Assembly: GCA_010093705.1 (NCBI GenBank)
Contig: MU006095.1
Coordinates: 562,315 to 626,314 of the forward strand
DNA: 64,000 nucleotides
DNA from: Patellaria atrata CBS 101060
Taxonomy: Eukaryota > Ascomycota > Dothideomycetes > Patellariales > Patellariaceae
Direction of reading: 5' to 3'
Shown here: piece after piece, positions 33,085 through 44,245 of the stretch
Layout: each line of letters opens with the position of its first letter
Position numbering within the stretch: the stretch's first letter is position 1
Position numbers and translations under genes: made by a program
Notes under the pieces: generated by a model
The model's database searches: none
The model's input: the letters and a program-made list of their open reading frames with translations, nothing else
Told to the model about the DNA's origin: nothing

Positions 33085-35640
33085 CTAGTAGAATCCTCTA
33101 CTCCTCTCGCTTCTTGATGGACTTGTCCTGCTTCTTTCATCCTCCTCGAGCACATCGCTCAACCGTGTTGGATGGTGGTGTCTGAGTCCCCACTCTCCGG
33201 TTCCCAGATTCCCACCGCTGCCATACGATGCACCTTCGTAATCAGGGTCGGATCCATACTGCACCCCACTACCAGAAGCCACGCCAGAACCTGAGGCGTA
33301 GCCGGGGCCTCCGTATCTTTGCGCGTGCTGTCTTTCGCGCTCGATATCATCGCCGACATCATAATCGTCGCTTGCTTCACTTCTGCTCACCGTGGGTTGT
33401 CGGTACGGTATTGGACGGCCTTCTGTATCGAGCATGATGTTGCCAGCGGCGTCTATTTGATACTCTTCCTCGTCCTCTTCAGTGGATTGCACATACGACT
33501 GTGCGTCGGATGCTGTGCGAGGACGCCCCTGGGCGGAGTGGATGAAGGCATCTGGGTGTGCATAGAGGGCGCCGGCAGGGCCTTGCGAAGTAGAGTTGTA
33601 GGATTGTTGAGGTGGTTGTGATGATGGAGCTGTAGGACGAGTGGGTTGGAGAGGGGCGGGGGCAGTGACGGGATGAGAGGTTGGTGCTTGGGATTGAGGA
33701 ACCGCTGTTCTTGCGGTTGTTCCTGATGAGGGTACTTGCTGCGTCCTGTACGATCCCTCCGCAATGCTTGGGACGTCTGGGGCATGTTGTTGGCGTTGAT
33801 CTTGGGGAAGAGACTCCCCGCCATAGGGATCTGTGTTTGTGGGAGACTCGCCCTCTTCGTACGAATATCTTTGTCGTACACGAGGGTCTCTGCCGCTCTG
33901 GCTACCCGGAGCACTTTCCTCACCACGGTACGGATCGGCTTGACGCTGGCTCGATTGTCGACTTGCCATACCTGCGGCCATGGGAACGACTTGGACACCG
34001 CCGATCAACGTAGGTTGGCCTTCGCGAAGTGACATGGTGCGTTCACGTTCTTCCTGTTCCCGTCTCCCTAGCTCTTCCCATGCTCTTCTCGCTTCTTCTT
34101 TGGAAATCTGCAGCTCACGTCTCATTTCTAAGACCAGCTTGTCTGCATTTCTCTTTGCTATTTCGGCGCGTTCTGCAGTTTCCACTGCTTCTACCCGCGC
34201 ACGGCGTTCGACCTGGATTGTTCGCTCCAATTCCGCTTGCATTTCCCTTGCTCGTTCCTGTTCATTGCGTGTTTCGAAAAACCAACGTTGGAACTTTCGC
34301 TCTGATGAGGCTCGCAACCTTTGCAATTCCACCACTGCGTGAAACAAATTGGCGCCAGCTGCTGATAGATCCGTAATCTGTCTCGACATTTGCTGCGCTA
34401 AAGGCTCTCGTCGAACCTCTTCAACATTTTGTTCCAACCGTCGGATCCAAAATGATGTTAGCCCTTCCCAATGGGAAGAAAGCTGTTCCCATCTTTCGAA
34501 TGCATGTGGAAATGTGGAGATTGTAGGATCTTTAGCCTGTGCACTTTGTGATGCTGAGGCACCAGCTGGAGCAGACGGTTGAGCCGTGGAGGGACCTGTA
34601 CGGGGTTGTTGTGAAGTTCCCGGGGTCGCAGACGGCTGTCTCGAGTGAGCAGGTTGCGCACGGGAAGTTGAATGACCGGCAGAAGGAGCCTGTATCTGTT
34701 GTACGGGTCTCGGTTGACCTTGCGACTGAGATGTTGCGCGCGGCCTATGTGAAGGTGCACCGGTTGTATCTGCGGCGGGCAGTGTGGTAGGTTGATTTGG
34801 GGGACCACCTGCATTACCTAGGATCGTCTCCGGGTCTCTCACCGATGAACTTGGTGGCACCAATCCTCCTTCACTTACATTTGTTCGACGTGGTGCCGAC
34901 GTATCTCTCGGCTGACCAGCAACGCCAGCTGCAGGGGGTCTCCTACTTTCATCCTGGGCTCGTGATTGTTCCTCAGCAGCTCTCTGCTCTTCTCGCCTTT
35001 TTGCGGCTTCGCGTTCCTGTCTTCGATTCATGATATCGCGAGGGGTCCGTACCTGACCAACTGGTACAGGGCCGGCCGCAGCGCGTGAGCCACCATTCGC
35101 AGAACGGCCACTACCTGCACCTGCTAGGCCTCCACCACTCAAATCTGACATCTGCGCGTTCTCCTCCACCCGATCCGGCGTGAATGGGTGGGGTTTACGG
35201 ATGGCCTCTTCTAGGGTGTATAAGATGGCAGAAGCAGTACGTCTAGAAATGCGAAGGGCAGGATGGGGAGCAAAAGGATCGGAGGAAACAGAAGGATAGC
35301 GTTTGCGGCCGGAGCTGGAACCGACTTCTTCAGTGTCGGCAGCAAAGCGAACTGTTTGCTGCGGACGTGTTGAAGTCTCGAGTGAAGCGGATCTGGAACG
35401 CGGTTGCGGCTGCTGTTCCTCGAGATTCGGTGTGCGCCGAAGGCTGTGAGGAACGCTTCCAGAGGAACTCGAGGGTCTTGAAGGGTCTTGAGGACGAAAA
35501 ATGGGTTGGAGATGCTGCTGGCGTTGCTGGAGAGAAGGAATATAAGTTTCGTTGCCGTAAACGTCGTGGGTCTCGTGAGTGGGTACGCGTTGGGTTGGTT
35601 GTGACAGGTTTGGGGCTGCAGAGCTGCCTTGTGATGTCAA
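33085..35640 (-). CDS. Conserved-looking coiled-coil protein of unknown function
   Basis: Single exon of 851 codons from the ATG at 35640. N-terminal ~370 residues are disordered, Q/S/P-rich, with a short structured patch (RRTASAILYTLEEAIRKPHP) and a basic/acidic helix (NRRQEREAAKRREEQRAAEE). About residues 378-537 form the likely core: FERWEQLSSHWEGLTSFWIR, QMSRQITDLSAAGANLFHAV, then a long coiled coil with many Arg/Glu. The C-terminal third is again disordered, with EEDEEEYQIDAAGNIMLD and a final RLSDVLEEDERSRTSPSRSE. The tryptophan-rich block before the coiled coil looks conserved and probably defines an ascomycete-specific family, but I cannot name it. No transmembrane or catalytic motif. 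Coiled-coil scaffolding is an inference. Confidence 0.85.
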   Translation of the reverse strand: MTSQGSSAAPNLSQPTQRVPTHETHDVYGNETYIPSLQQRQQHLQPIFRPQDPSRPSSSSGSVPHSLRRTPNLEEQQPQPRSRSASLETSTRPQQTVRFAADTEEVGSSSGRKRYPSVSSDPFAPHPALRISRRTASAILYTLEEAIRKPHPFTPDRVEENAQMSDLSGGGLAGAGSGRSANGGSRAAAGPVPVGQVRTPRDIMNRRQEREAAKRREEQRAAEEQSRAQDESRRPPAAGVAGQPRDTSAPRRTNVSEGGLVPPSSSVRDPETILGNAGGPPNQPTTLPAADTTGAPSHRPRATSQSQGQPRPVQQIQAPSAGHSTSRAQPAHSRQPSATPGTSQQPRTGPSTAQPSAPAGASASQSAQAKDPTISTFPHAFERWEQLSSHWEGLTSFWIRRLEQNVEEVRREPLAQQMSRQITDLSAAGANLFHAVVELQRLRASSERKFQRWFFETRNEQERAREMQAELERTIQVERRARVEAVETAERAEIAKRNADKLVLEMRRELQISKEEARRAWEELGRREQEERERTMSLREGQPTLIGGVQVVPMAAGMASRQSSQRQADPYRGEESAPGSQSGRDPRVRQRYSYEEGESPTNTDPYGGESLPQDQRQQHAPDVPSIAEGSYRTQQVPSSGTTARTAVPQSQAPTSHPVTAPAPLQPTRPTAPSSQPPQQSYNSTSQGPAGALYAHPDAFIHSAQGRPRTASDAQSYVQSTEEDEEEYQIDAAGNIMLDTEGRPIPYRQPTVSRSEASDDYDVGDDIERERQHAQRYGGPGYASGSGVASGSGVQYGSDPDYEGASYGSGGNLGTGEWGLRHHHPTRLSDVLEEDERSRTSPSRSERSRGFY

Positions 35641-37298
35641 TTTGACTGTACAGGCAAACCCCTAGCGGTCTACAAGGCTCTGGTAAGAGGGGCGACGGCG
35701 TAAATTATGAATTATTCTCCCAAAATGTAGAGAGGAGGGATAGGGTTATTGTGAGGTTGTAGTGTTTACAAAAGCTTCGAGGGAGCAATTCGAAGGCGCA
35801 AAATCCGTGGCAAGGAAAAAAAGACGGCCTGAGAAAATCATGGATTAGTATGATATGAAGAAGGGTGAAAAGATTTGTCTAGGGGTGAATTGGTCCAGCT
35901 TGTAGAGTTGTAAAGCGGTCGAGGTGGCTGGAGGCTGGTGGAGCTCTCTCTTCGAAATGGCTGGGTGACGGTGAAAAAAGGTGGCAGGTGCCGATAAAGC
36001 TGGGCTTTACTGTACCCTTGCCGAGCTTCCAGCTTGGAGCAATTTTGAAGCTTCAGCAACTCTTTTGAAGAAAAAATCTTTAAACTTACTGCACGTCATT
36101 ACCATTGACCGCTTGTTGCCCAAATATCGTGTCGCGATCTCAATTGCTCTTTCATATGCAGTGGACGGATGCAATTTGAGGGTCTTGAGCGGTCGGTCCT
36201 CGCCTCAACCGAGTCGGCGACAACAAAAGCTCAACAACGTCACGACGAAGAAATCATAACGACAAGCGAACACTGAAGATGAGGCGCGGAAGGAGAAGAA
36301 CAGCTCAATTGGATGCATACGACTGACATGCCTAAGGTGGAGGAGGCGACTGGAACGAATGCGATGTGAGAGAAGAGGATGATGATGATGATGATGCGAG
36401 GTAGAGGTACCGTTTTACTGGCCGGACTCGGTTCCCAAGCCACTGTATAACGTTGCCAACGTCGAAATCGGGCTTTGTGGTGGTCTGGATACGCGTAGGA
36501 CATGCGAAAGAAGAGCTTTCAGGCTTACGAACCGACCGCAAGTAAAGAGAATGCGGGAAGGGGGTGAAAAGGAAACCTTGGAGTACTCCAGTCGTATCGT
36601 TCCTGATTGTTTGTGGGAAAAAGTTACAAGCTAAGGCTTGCCATGCTCACAACGCATACCTGCATAAGCGCCTTGGACAGATGCCCATCATCTTTTGTCC
36701 ATCGCCTTGAAAGCTCGAAAAGAAAAAGCAGATTCCATTTCAAAAGTACGGAGAGAAGAAGAGGTCTTTACGCTGTTATGATCTTGGATGACAATCCTGT
36801 CCTTGGTCTCGATGGCTCAACGACAAAGCTATGCCATACTCAATGGAAAGGATTCCTATCAGATCAGGTTTCATTTGAGATGCTAGTCTTCTTTATACTC
36901 GTCAAATCACTCCGACGTTCTGTCTGTGGACATTCCTCACGGTTCTCATACCACATTCCTGGGTAGATTGGTTAGTTAGCCTATCTAGACATTCCGGTAT
37001 TCAATCAACTTACGGCCTTTACTATAGAAGCCGTCGCGTGCCGAAATTAGGATATGGTTTCTGCATCGGAAAAAAGTATGTTCGGGTGTTCATAAAATCG
37101 TGTTTCGACCAGGACATATATAGTGCCGCCGGACCTCGTTATTCTCGAGCTATGCCTGGAACCACCATTCTATGAGACCCTTTTATACTCCAGTAAGCAG
37201 AGTAAACGATGGGCTGACGTACAGGTACCATAAGCCGCGAGATATACCATTGATAAACGAGCTAAGTTGGTGTTTTCTCGTACTGACGGGAGTTATTC
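35641..37298. other. Intergenic, 1.7 kb
   Basis: Promoter side of the coiled-coil gene (a CTGTACAG palindrome at 35646-35653, just upstream of its ATG) and 3' flank of the RNase H gene. GAT/ATC trinucleotide run at 36378-36396. No gene supported. Confidence 0.55.
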
Positions 37299-38144
37299 CT
37301 AAAACATGCAGAAGCATGTACGGTGGTATACAACATCTTCATCATCATCCGTCTCTTCGGATACCTTACGGCTTCTTTTCTTTCCCTTCTTTCTCGTACG
37401 GTTGTTGGATTGTACCGGAATCTCCTCAATCTCTCCTTCCTCTGGTTCCTCTGGTCCCATTAACCTTCTCAGTTCCCTCATCTTCCCAGCGGCTCTCTTC
37501 GCTACCGTATCCGCCTTGTTATTCCCCCCGATACAATGACCTGGGATCCACCTGAGTTCAATGGCGATCTTCAGGTCACTTAGTTTCTTTGCCAACCTCC
37601 GTATCTTTTGTACAATCTCTGATAATGGCTCTGATAATGGCTTTTTCAGTAAACCACCTATACCGCGTACCCCATGCAGCGAGTCTGTTAAGACAACGAC
37701 TTGCTGTATATGGGGACCGCTCAGGGACCCAGCGATTTCGAGTGCCCTGGCGATCCCTTCCAACTCCGCAGCCGTACTCTCCCCATGCCCGACCTGGAAC
37801 CCGTACACTTCACTCTTCTGCCATTCCGAAGAGGCTGGTGTCTTATACACCACCGCAGCTCCTCCTGCCGTCTTGTATCCCTCGCCCTGCACCGAACCAT
37901 CTGCCCAAAACACCAGCCTCTCCGGCACGATGGCTCTTTGGCTCTCTCTGAGCCCTGCGGCTTTTGCCTCTTCCCTTGGCTTGATGACGATAGAGCCAGG
38001 GAACTCTGTTGGCACCCCTGTACTCTCTGTCGATGGTTGGGGAACAACGCCGCCCCTTTGGAGGTTTGTACGGAGTTTTTTATTGCCTCGGCTTTCGTCG
38101 TTGCCGAGTGAGCGCTTGTTCGTCTGTTGCCCAGCAGGGAGCAT
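37299..38144 (-). CDS. Free-standing RNase H-domain protein
   Basis: Single exon; the ATG at 38144 gives 281 residues (an upstream in-frame ATG at 38186 gives 295). RNase H fold: ERLVFWADGSVQGEG (first Asp), GESTAAELEGIARALEIA (Glu), QQVVVLTDSLHGVRGI (second Asp), ELRWIPGHCIGGNNKADTVAKRAA (His and last Asp). All acidic catalytic residues are present. The C-terminal extension is acidic then strongly basic (NNRTRKKGKKRSRK), like a nuclear localisation signal, and ends with Cys/Phe. There is no reverse transcriptase near it, so this is a host gene of the fungal RNase H-like family or a long-domesticated LINE-type domain. Substrate would be RNA in RNA:DNA hybrids. Confidence 0.85.
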   Translation of the reverse strand: MLPAGQQTNKRSLGNDESRGNKKLRTNLQRGGVVPQPSTESTGVPTEFPGSIVIKPREEAKAAGLRESQRAIVPERLVFWADGSVQGEGYKTAGGAAVVYKTPASSEWQKSEVYGFQVGHGESTAAELEGIARALEIAGSLSGPHIQQVVVLTDSLHGVRGIGGLLKKPLSEPLSEIVQKIRRLAKKLSDLKIAIELRWIPGHCIGGNNKADTVAKRAAGKMRELRRLMGPEEPEEGEIEEIPVQSNNRTRKKGKKRSRKVSEETDDDEDVVYHRTCFCMF

Positions 38145-38186
38145 TGTGTGATCGAAGAGATATGCGTACGTGTACGCGACGTTCAA

Positions 38187-39517
38187 AATTGATGTGTGGT
38201 TGTGGTAGGTTGACCGATAGCTAGGTTCGACAGAGGGTGTGTGATGATGCAGTGTATTTTAGACCAGCAAACAGCACTTTCAACATACCATTCGCTTACC
38301 GCCTTGTCAACAGCGTTTTGCTAAATGGAGCAGGAACGGCCTTTTGCGGTCGACCGACACGGCAAGTGCAAATAGGGGTCTACGATCCCAATACCTTAGG
38401 GATGCAGCTTCAAATGTCAGCATGTAGGTATTGTCAAAATCATTTCCCTTTCACTTTTACTAGGTCTATCTGTTCTTTCATAATATCGGAGTATTATGCC
38501 TCTCCCTTCTGCATCAACCGCTATAGGCGACTTCAACAAGCGCTGTTTATTGTACAGTCAGACCTGTGCGCAACTAGCCCCTCCTTTCAAGTTTTATGAA
38601 GCACGCCCTCCGTCTCTTAATCAATATCAGCGTCAGTCTTTTCCTAAACTCGACTGTATACAATCATCCCCCTACGCAAGATCTGGCGTACCTCCAACCT
38701 GCAACTTCACCCTCCCCGTCTTTCAGTCTACGGAATTACGACATCTTCAACAAAAGTCCCTGCTGTACATCATACACACATCCAACTGTAGGCGCAAATT
38801 GAGCTCTCCCACCTCACTTCAAGTCCTTTATCCCACACAGCGAACGGCCTTCCAATCCATCTGTCAATTGTCCCGTCCCACGCATACTCAAGCGCAGACG
38901 TAATCTCAAGCTGTACCCGCTCTATTGTACCCCTCTTCTCTATCTTTTATACGTAGTACGTGGTAAATTCAATGGTACGGAGTACCCTTTTGCTTTCGTT
39001 CTGTGTCGGATGACGTTGGTGATTCTGTGCGCAAAATCCCCGTAATTCCCGAAGTCAGGCCGAACCAGCCCAAACACTGAGATTTGTGCTCGTACGTCTG
39101 TTAGGATGGGAGTAAAGGCCGTATTGTATACTTGACACCGATATTATTTTCTACATACCATCCGAGAAAGGGATGGAGACTCTTCATGGTCGAACAAGAG
39201 CATGTGATATCCAGATTACCTCGTACGGTTGCCCTGACAACAGGCTACTCCGCTCTGAAGCATCGGTTGACGCCAGATGACACAAGTCTTTTTAGGGTAT
39301 AGTTCACTAAGACGTTAGGGAGGAAAGCGATGGTAAAGATGTACCTGTTGTGCAAAAGGAAGATACTACTTCAAATATCCTATCATTATATTTACTCATT
39401 ATCTTCCATTTCCGGATTGATTTATACATATCCTGCATAATTCCCCATTATTTTACTTCAAATCCACTCATATGAACTCCGTCGTCTCCCACATCCTTTC
39501 CCCCGCCCCCCCCCCCC
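38187..39517. other. Intergenic, 1.3 kb
   Basis: Plus-strand open frames at 38237-38903 are S/P/T-rich but show no start context or domain; not called. A 13-base C run (39506-39518) lies directly against the carboxypeptidase stop. Confidence 0.5.
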
Positions 39518-41308
39518 CTACGCAGACGTCGTAGCAGTAGGTTCGGGCAAGGGCACAAACGGCTCCGTATGCGTACTCTCCGCTGTCCCATTCGTCCCAT
39601 AATCCCCAGTAACAACCCTCCCCCCATCCGCCAACACAAGATGATGCAACGTGCGTCTGAAATGTTCCAACGTCGCCACGGGTTGATAATACGGCGTCTC
39701 ATGTCCCGCCTCATAGATCCGCGTGAAGCTAAAATTCCCATACTCCCTCACCTCGCCATACTCGACCCCATCGACCGTGAACGGGACGTACCCCGCGGCG
39801 CGGAACCGATCGGAGTGGGTGTAGTTGAGGGCGAGGGCGACTGCTTCGCCGCCGAACCAGTTGCAGATGTAGTCCGCGTCGCCGTACTGCAGGGCGACGC
39901 GGACGCCGCGGTCGAGGATGCTTTCGAGGTCGGATTTGAAGTTTGGCCAGACGAAATCGCCGGTCTGTTGGAAGCCGGTGCTGACGTAGGGGCTGCTGGC
40001 GCGGGTGTAGTTAATATTTACGCCGAGGGCTTCTTGGGTGGAAGCGAGGTTGAGGAAGTCCAGGAAGTAGTCTTACGCTGGAGTTAGCTTTTCGCGTTGC
40101 AAAAGGTGGCGACGTGCATTCCGGGATTCGGGAAATGCGAGACTCACCTGGAGGGGTGGGATCATCGTATGGATGTCTGATGTCGTATACACCACGACCG
40201 CCGAACTCGTAATATGGTTGCTCGACTAGGCTGCGGCACATTGTGGTCGCTGCGGAACAAACGCGGTAGCCCTCTTCGGTGCTTCTGTCGAGTAATGCGC
40301 AGTAGGCGATCTGGTCTCTGCAACCGCTGGGGAAGTAATAAGCCTGCTTCATGAACGTGTAAACGGTATCATTGATTGCTTTGATTCCGTAGGTATTGTT
40401 GACGGCAAACTCGGGATAGTAGGGTGCTTGAATGCCTTCGTCGATGAGGCCGTTAATGATGCCCAAAGTATCCATTTGGAGCGCAGTACCCGGCATGGTG
40501 CCATTCTGGATAGCTAGATTTTGGTCGTAGAAATAATCATAAAAGCCAGGACCGTAATGACCCCCGTACGACTCGGTCCACAAATTGAAAGTGCGGTTGC
40601 TAATGTCGGAATCTATTCTAGTTGATAGGTCTAAGAAAGCTTGGATGATATGCCATGCGCCCACGGCAGCAGCATCGGTGGTGTTCGTCGTGTCTGGATC
40701 AACTATGGAGTATCTTCCGTCTGGAGGGGCTTCCGTAGAATTGAGGAATTCGCCAGTTTCCGGGTCTACGCTCCCTAAGACGGTCGTTTCGTAAGAAAAG
40801 CCTACCCCGACGGGTTGCGACAGGTAAAGCATGTTCGAGACTTCATTCCAAGAATACGGGTTCAGCTGGGTTTTCAGTTCTTCAGTCACGTTGCATGGTC
40901 CATGTTCCTGGAAGAGACCGATGAGCGAGTCGGAACCGGGACCACCATTCAACCACCTTTAAAATCAGTCATTATCTGGTGAGCATTAGAGTTACATTGT
41001 GCTTACAGAGTCAGCGGTTTCTCAGACGGGTTTTCTCTCGCTTCGAAAAACCAAAAGAACATGTTGGTCTTCTCATTCAAGGATATATATCCAGCATAAT
41101 CATCAACACCTTCAGTTGTTTCGCAGACACCCGCTTTCCCGGGTTGCTTGTATCGAATCTTCGCTCCCTGAGCAGATATTATCTCCGTAACACCTGTGGG
41201 GTCTGCGGGAACTTGACGTTTGATTATATGGCCTGGGATAGATCGAGCAAGGCCGAATGAGGAAACAGACGCCGCAACGATGGCAACGGACACGAGAGAC
41301 GTCAACAT
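39518..41308 (-). CDS. Secreted serine carboxypeptidase (peptidase family S10)
   Basis: Exons 41007..41308, 40148..40956, 39518..40071; 554 residues. Introns are 50 bp (GTAAGC, branch CTGAT, TTAAAG) and 76 bp (GTGAGT, GCTAAC, GTAAG). Signal peptide ([20 protein letters not shown]), a short propeptide ending IIKRQ, then [13 protein letters not shown] and the oxyanion/substrate region. Catalytic triad: Ser about 230 in [11 protein letters not shown], Asp about 437 in [13 protein letters not shown], His about 494 in [13 protein letters not shown]. Many N-glycosylation sites (NRTF, NGTM, NNTY, NDTV, NYTR). The nucleophile motif is TESYGG rather than the commoner GESYAG, as in a fungal secreted subgroup. 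It should remove C-terminal residues from peptides outside the cell or in the vacuole. An upstream in-frame ATG at 41365 exists, but it would bury the signal peptide. Confidence 0.93.
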
Positions 41309-41408
41309 TATGGGACAATTGGATGAGTAAGCCCAAAGTGTTCTTCTGGGAAATAACCAGGTCAATGGGAACCAAAAGTATCATAACTACTTCGGCCTAG
41401 AAGGACCA

Positions 41409-41416
41409 TTATATAC
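41409..41416 (-). promoter_or_regulatory. TATA-box candidate of the S10 carboxypeptidase gene
   Basis: GTATATAA on the minus strand about 100 bp upstream of the chosen ATG, the usual spacing for a fungal core promoter. Supports the downstream ATG at 41308. Confidence 0.45.
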
Positions 41417-42601
41417 GTTCTTCTCCCATGACGTTGACTTGGGCTAGGTCACTGCCTCACTGGATTCACCTGCGGCTTCCCGCGGGATCATCGGCTTGCT
41501 ACCATAATTGGGCCTAAAGGAGGTTTAGGTAGGCATGGGAAGTATGTCCTTGTCCATGGATGAGCCGTTAAGGTAGCTCAAATGTTGTGTGACGGGCGAA
41601 GTACTGCGTGCTGCTTCCATTGTGATGACGTTGAGATTATAAACCGGTAGCTCGGTTGAAGATATTGTATTTTCCTAGGGACCTTGTCTTTTATCGAAGC
41701 TTTTGGGCAAGCAACATGGATTTCTTAGCTGTGTATGCAAGCCTAAGGTAGGTAAAATAACCAGGCAACCTGTAAGGTAGACCCCATTCCTTTGTCACAG
41801 TAGGGTAGGCATCCTTCGGTGTTTGAAGGCTTCCCGAACACATGATGACAAATCCTGTTAGTTTTTAGCTCTTAACAATCTTGACATTTCTGTATAGTAC
41901 GACTAATAAGTTAGAATATTTCATAGAAGTACCCTAAACTTACTGTGGTGAGCATTCCCCCGTCGCATAATTGAAGTAGGTAGGGGAGGGGCGAGGGGGG
42001 AGGAGGAGGGAGGAGGAGGGGGGAGGAGGAGGGAGGAGGGGGGAGGACGGGGGAGGGGGTATCAGAATTTTACCTTAGGTTGTTATACTGGATACCTTAG
42101 AACTCATTTACTTATTTCGACAAGGATGACCTGAATAAGATAGTTATCAGATAAGGTAAGTGCGTACTGTACCCCGCCATATGCAGATCGAAATCCTCAC
42201 CAATGGACAACTAATTAGGCAGGTACTTAAGCATAGAACGACAGATCGAACAGGGTAAGGTAAGAACCATTAATTCACAGGAACAACCTCGGCGCAGAAT
42301 TGATAGTGAGCAATCCCTTAAGTTGTGCCTTAGGGTATATAAGGTAACTCATAAGGTAACTCATAAGGTAAGCAGTGGGGTATTTGAATGAGAGAATATG
42401 AGAGCAATAATTTACCTAAGGAGCGTGGAGCATGGAGCCATCTCAGCTCCGTTCAAAAAGATATACAGGTCCCTTAGGTTATTTCTTAGATCTAAGAAAT
42501 GAAGGTCGTTGATCCATCACAAGTAGTTCGACTGGGCATCTCTATACGGTATCGGACGTATTTTGACGCCTGTCGATAACCGCACAATGATCACACAATG
42601 T
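41417..42601. other. Intergenic, 1.2 kb, with AAGGTA-type words
   Basis: Between 41540 and 42420 the words AAGGTA/TACCTT/TAGGTA recur many times, including two tandem ACTCATAAGGTA units at 42347-42370. It also holds a G-rich purine tract (separate entry). No gene supported. Confidence 0.7.
41984..42059 (+). repeat. G-rich GGA/GGGA purine tract
   Basis: About 76 bases almost entirely G and A in AGGAGG, GGGGGGAGG and related units, broken only by two C. Many runs of three or more G, so quadruplex- or triplex-forming in principle. Confidence 0.9.
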
Positions 42602-43847
42602 CTACGTTCCTTTACCATACTTTGCCAACAGTTCCTTCATCACACTCACCGCTCCACTCCGATAACCCCCTCCGAAAAGAGCATGATGATTCAATTGGTG
42701 ATAGAGCATATAAAGCTGCACCCTATCCTCGTACTCCTCAGATGGCTCTGTTTTCGGACAGATCTCATGGTACTCGCGAAGGAATGCTTTCCCAAAGCCC
42801 CCGAACATCCTCATGATTCCTAACTCGTACTCGCTGTGAGCATAGCATGAGGAAGGGTCAAACACCACATCCTGCACCGACGTCGAGTCTCCGATAGAAC
42901 CCCGTGAGGCATTCCCGGACCAGAGATCCCCATGGACAACGACTGGAGTGACGCCTTCACCATTGTTCAGATGGGAGGCGGAGAGCAATCGAGGTACCAC
43001 CTGCGAGATTGTCTGCTCAACCAGCTCCCGCAGACCAGCGTCCGATCCATTCGCCATCTCACTCCGAGCCAGTATGAATCTGAGCCTATTCTCTCCGAAG
43101 AATTCCGCCCAATCTTCCTTCCAACTGTTGTCCTGCGGTGTGTCTCCGCAGCACGTTGTTACCGGGAAGCCAAACATCGGTTTTGAGTAGTTTTCCGGGA
43201 TGGGTGCGGGTGTCGTGTGAAGCCGCGCAAGGTTGGTTGCGAGACTGGTCCCTGAAGAGCCGGATGATGATCGGGATGTTAGGCGTAGGAAATCTTCTAC
43301 AAGGAAGTAGGTTGAGGGAGATGAGGTGAAGCGACCCCATCCATACGCGTCGGGGCATATCGTAGGACATGCAGCATGGAGAGCACGGAAGGATGCATAT
43401 TCGCCTTTAGAATTCGGAGTATTAGTCAATGCTTGATCAGTGATTCGTCCAGACCCCGTCGTGACATTCCTCGCCTAGCCTCAAGGGTTTCTCCTACTGT
43501 GCTTTACAGACAAGAGGTGAATGGACCAGATATCTGCAACTGTACTGTACAAAGCACCCCAGGACATATAATCTGCTTGCATATGTCTACTCTTGAAACG
43601 GCCTCGACATCTGAATACAGGAAATTCGACCAGAACACCGATCGGGCAATAGCATACCTTCGAACATGATCTCCGCATCTTTTCCCGTTCCGGTTTTCAT
43701 GAACCAATTCATTTCTTTACCATCGGAAAGCTTCGTAGTAATCCTCAGCGTTGAGGCAGACGAGCAACCACCGCCGCCATGAGACACGACGCTTGTTCGA
43801 TCGGGGTCTAGGTTGAGGAGCTTCAAGACCGCTTCATCGACTTTCAT
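42602..43847 (-). CDS. Fructosamine/ketosamine-3-kinase family protein
   Basis: Exons 43658..43847 and 42602..43404 over a 253 bp intron (donor GTATGC, branch GACTAAT, acceptor TAAAG); 330 residues. Start chosen at MKVDEAVLKLLNLDP. Family features: SHGGGGCSSAS nucleotide loop, MNWFMKTGTGKDAEIMFEGEYAS (Lys and the following Glu), TYFLVEDFL hinge, then VVVHGDLWSGNA (catalytic Asp) and VVFDPSSCYAHSEYELGIMRM (metal Asp). The enzyme phosphorylates sugar amines formed by non-enzymatic glycation so that they fall off proteins or amino acids; cytosolic. The intron is longer than most here and contains GTACAGTAC words. Intact by all visible criteria. Confidence 0.92.
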
Positions 43848-44245
43848 GGTGACTGGCGTGATTTGCCCGCACAAGGCAGATATAATGGCAAAGAAGCATC
43901 GATGTACTTATGTGGGACGGAAGTTGTTCCAATATATGAGGTGAGTCAGGATAAGCGGTGGATGACGCAGACCAGGCTGCCGATTAGAACTGTAGGTTTC
44001 GTCACGGAGATAAAAGTAGTGATATTGACTCAGTTATGCTTAAACGAGCATCTTCTCTATTTCTTCCTCCTTTGGTAATGAACCTTTCCAATTGTATAAG
44101 GTATTATTGAATCGAGCACTGTGTACCTAAATCTGATTTTTTGAATACTGTACAAAAGTATGGAGTCCCTTAATGGGGCACGATTATTCAATAAGATGAG
44201 GAACTGAGAACTAAACTAGCCCAACTGAGCCTAGCTTTAACAGTG
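43848..44245. other. Intergenic, about 400 bp
   Basis: 5' side of the ketosamine kinase gene. No gene or strong signal seen. Confidence 0.55.

Noticed and set aside
33453-33998. Second minus-strand frame inside the coiled-coil gene
   Set aside because: Alternative frame of a low-complexity coding region; the main frame is continuous over 851 codons.
38237-38903. Overlapping plus-strand frames downstream of the RNase H gene
   Set aside because: No start context, no domain, and two frames equally open; treated as intergenic.
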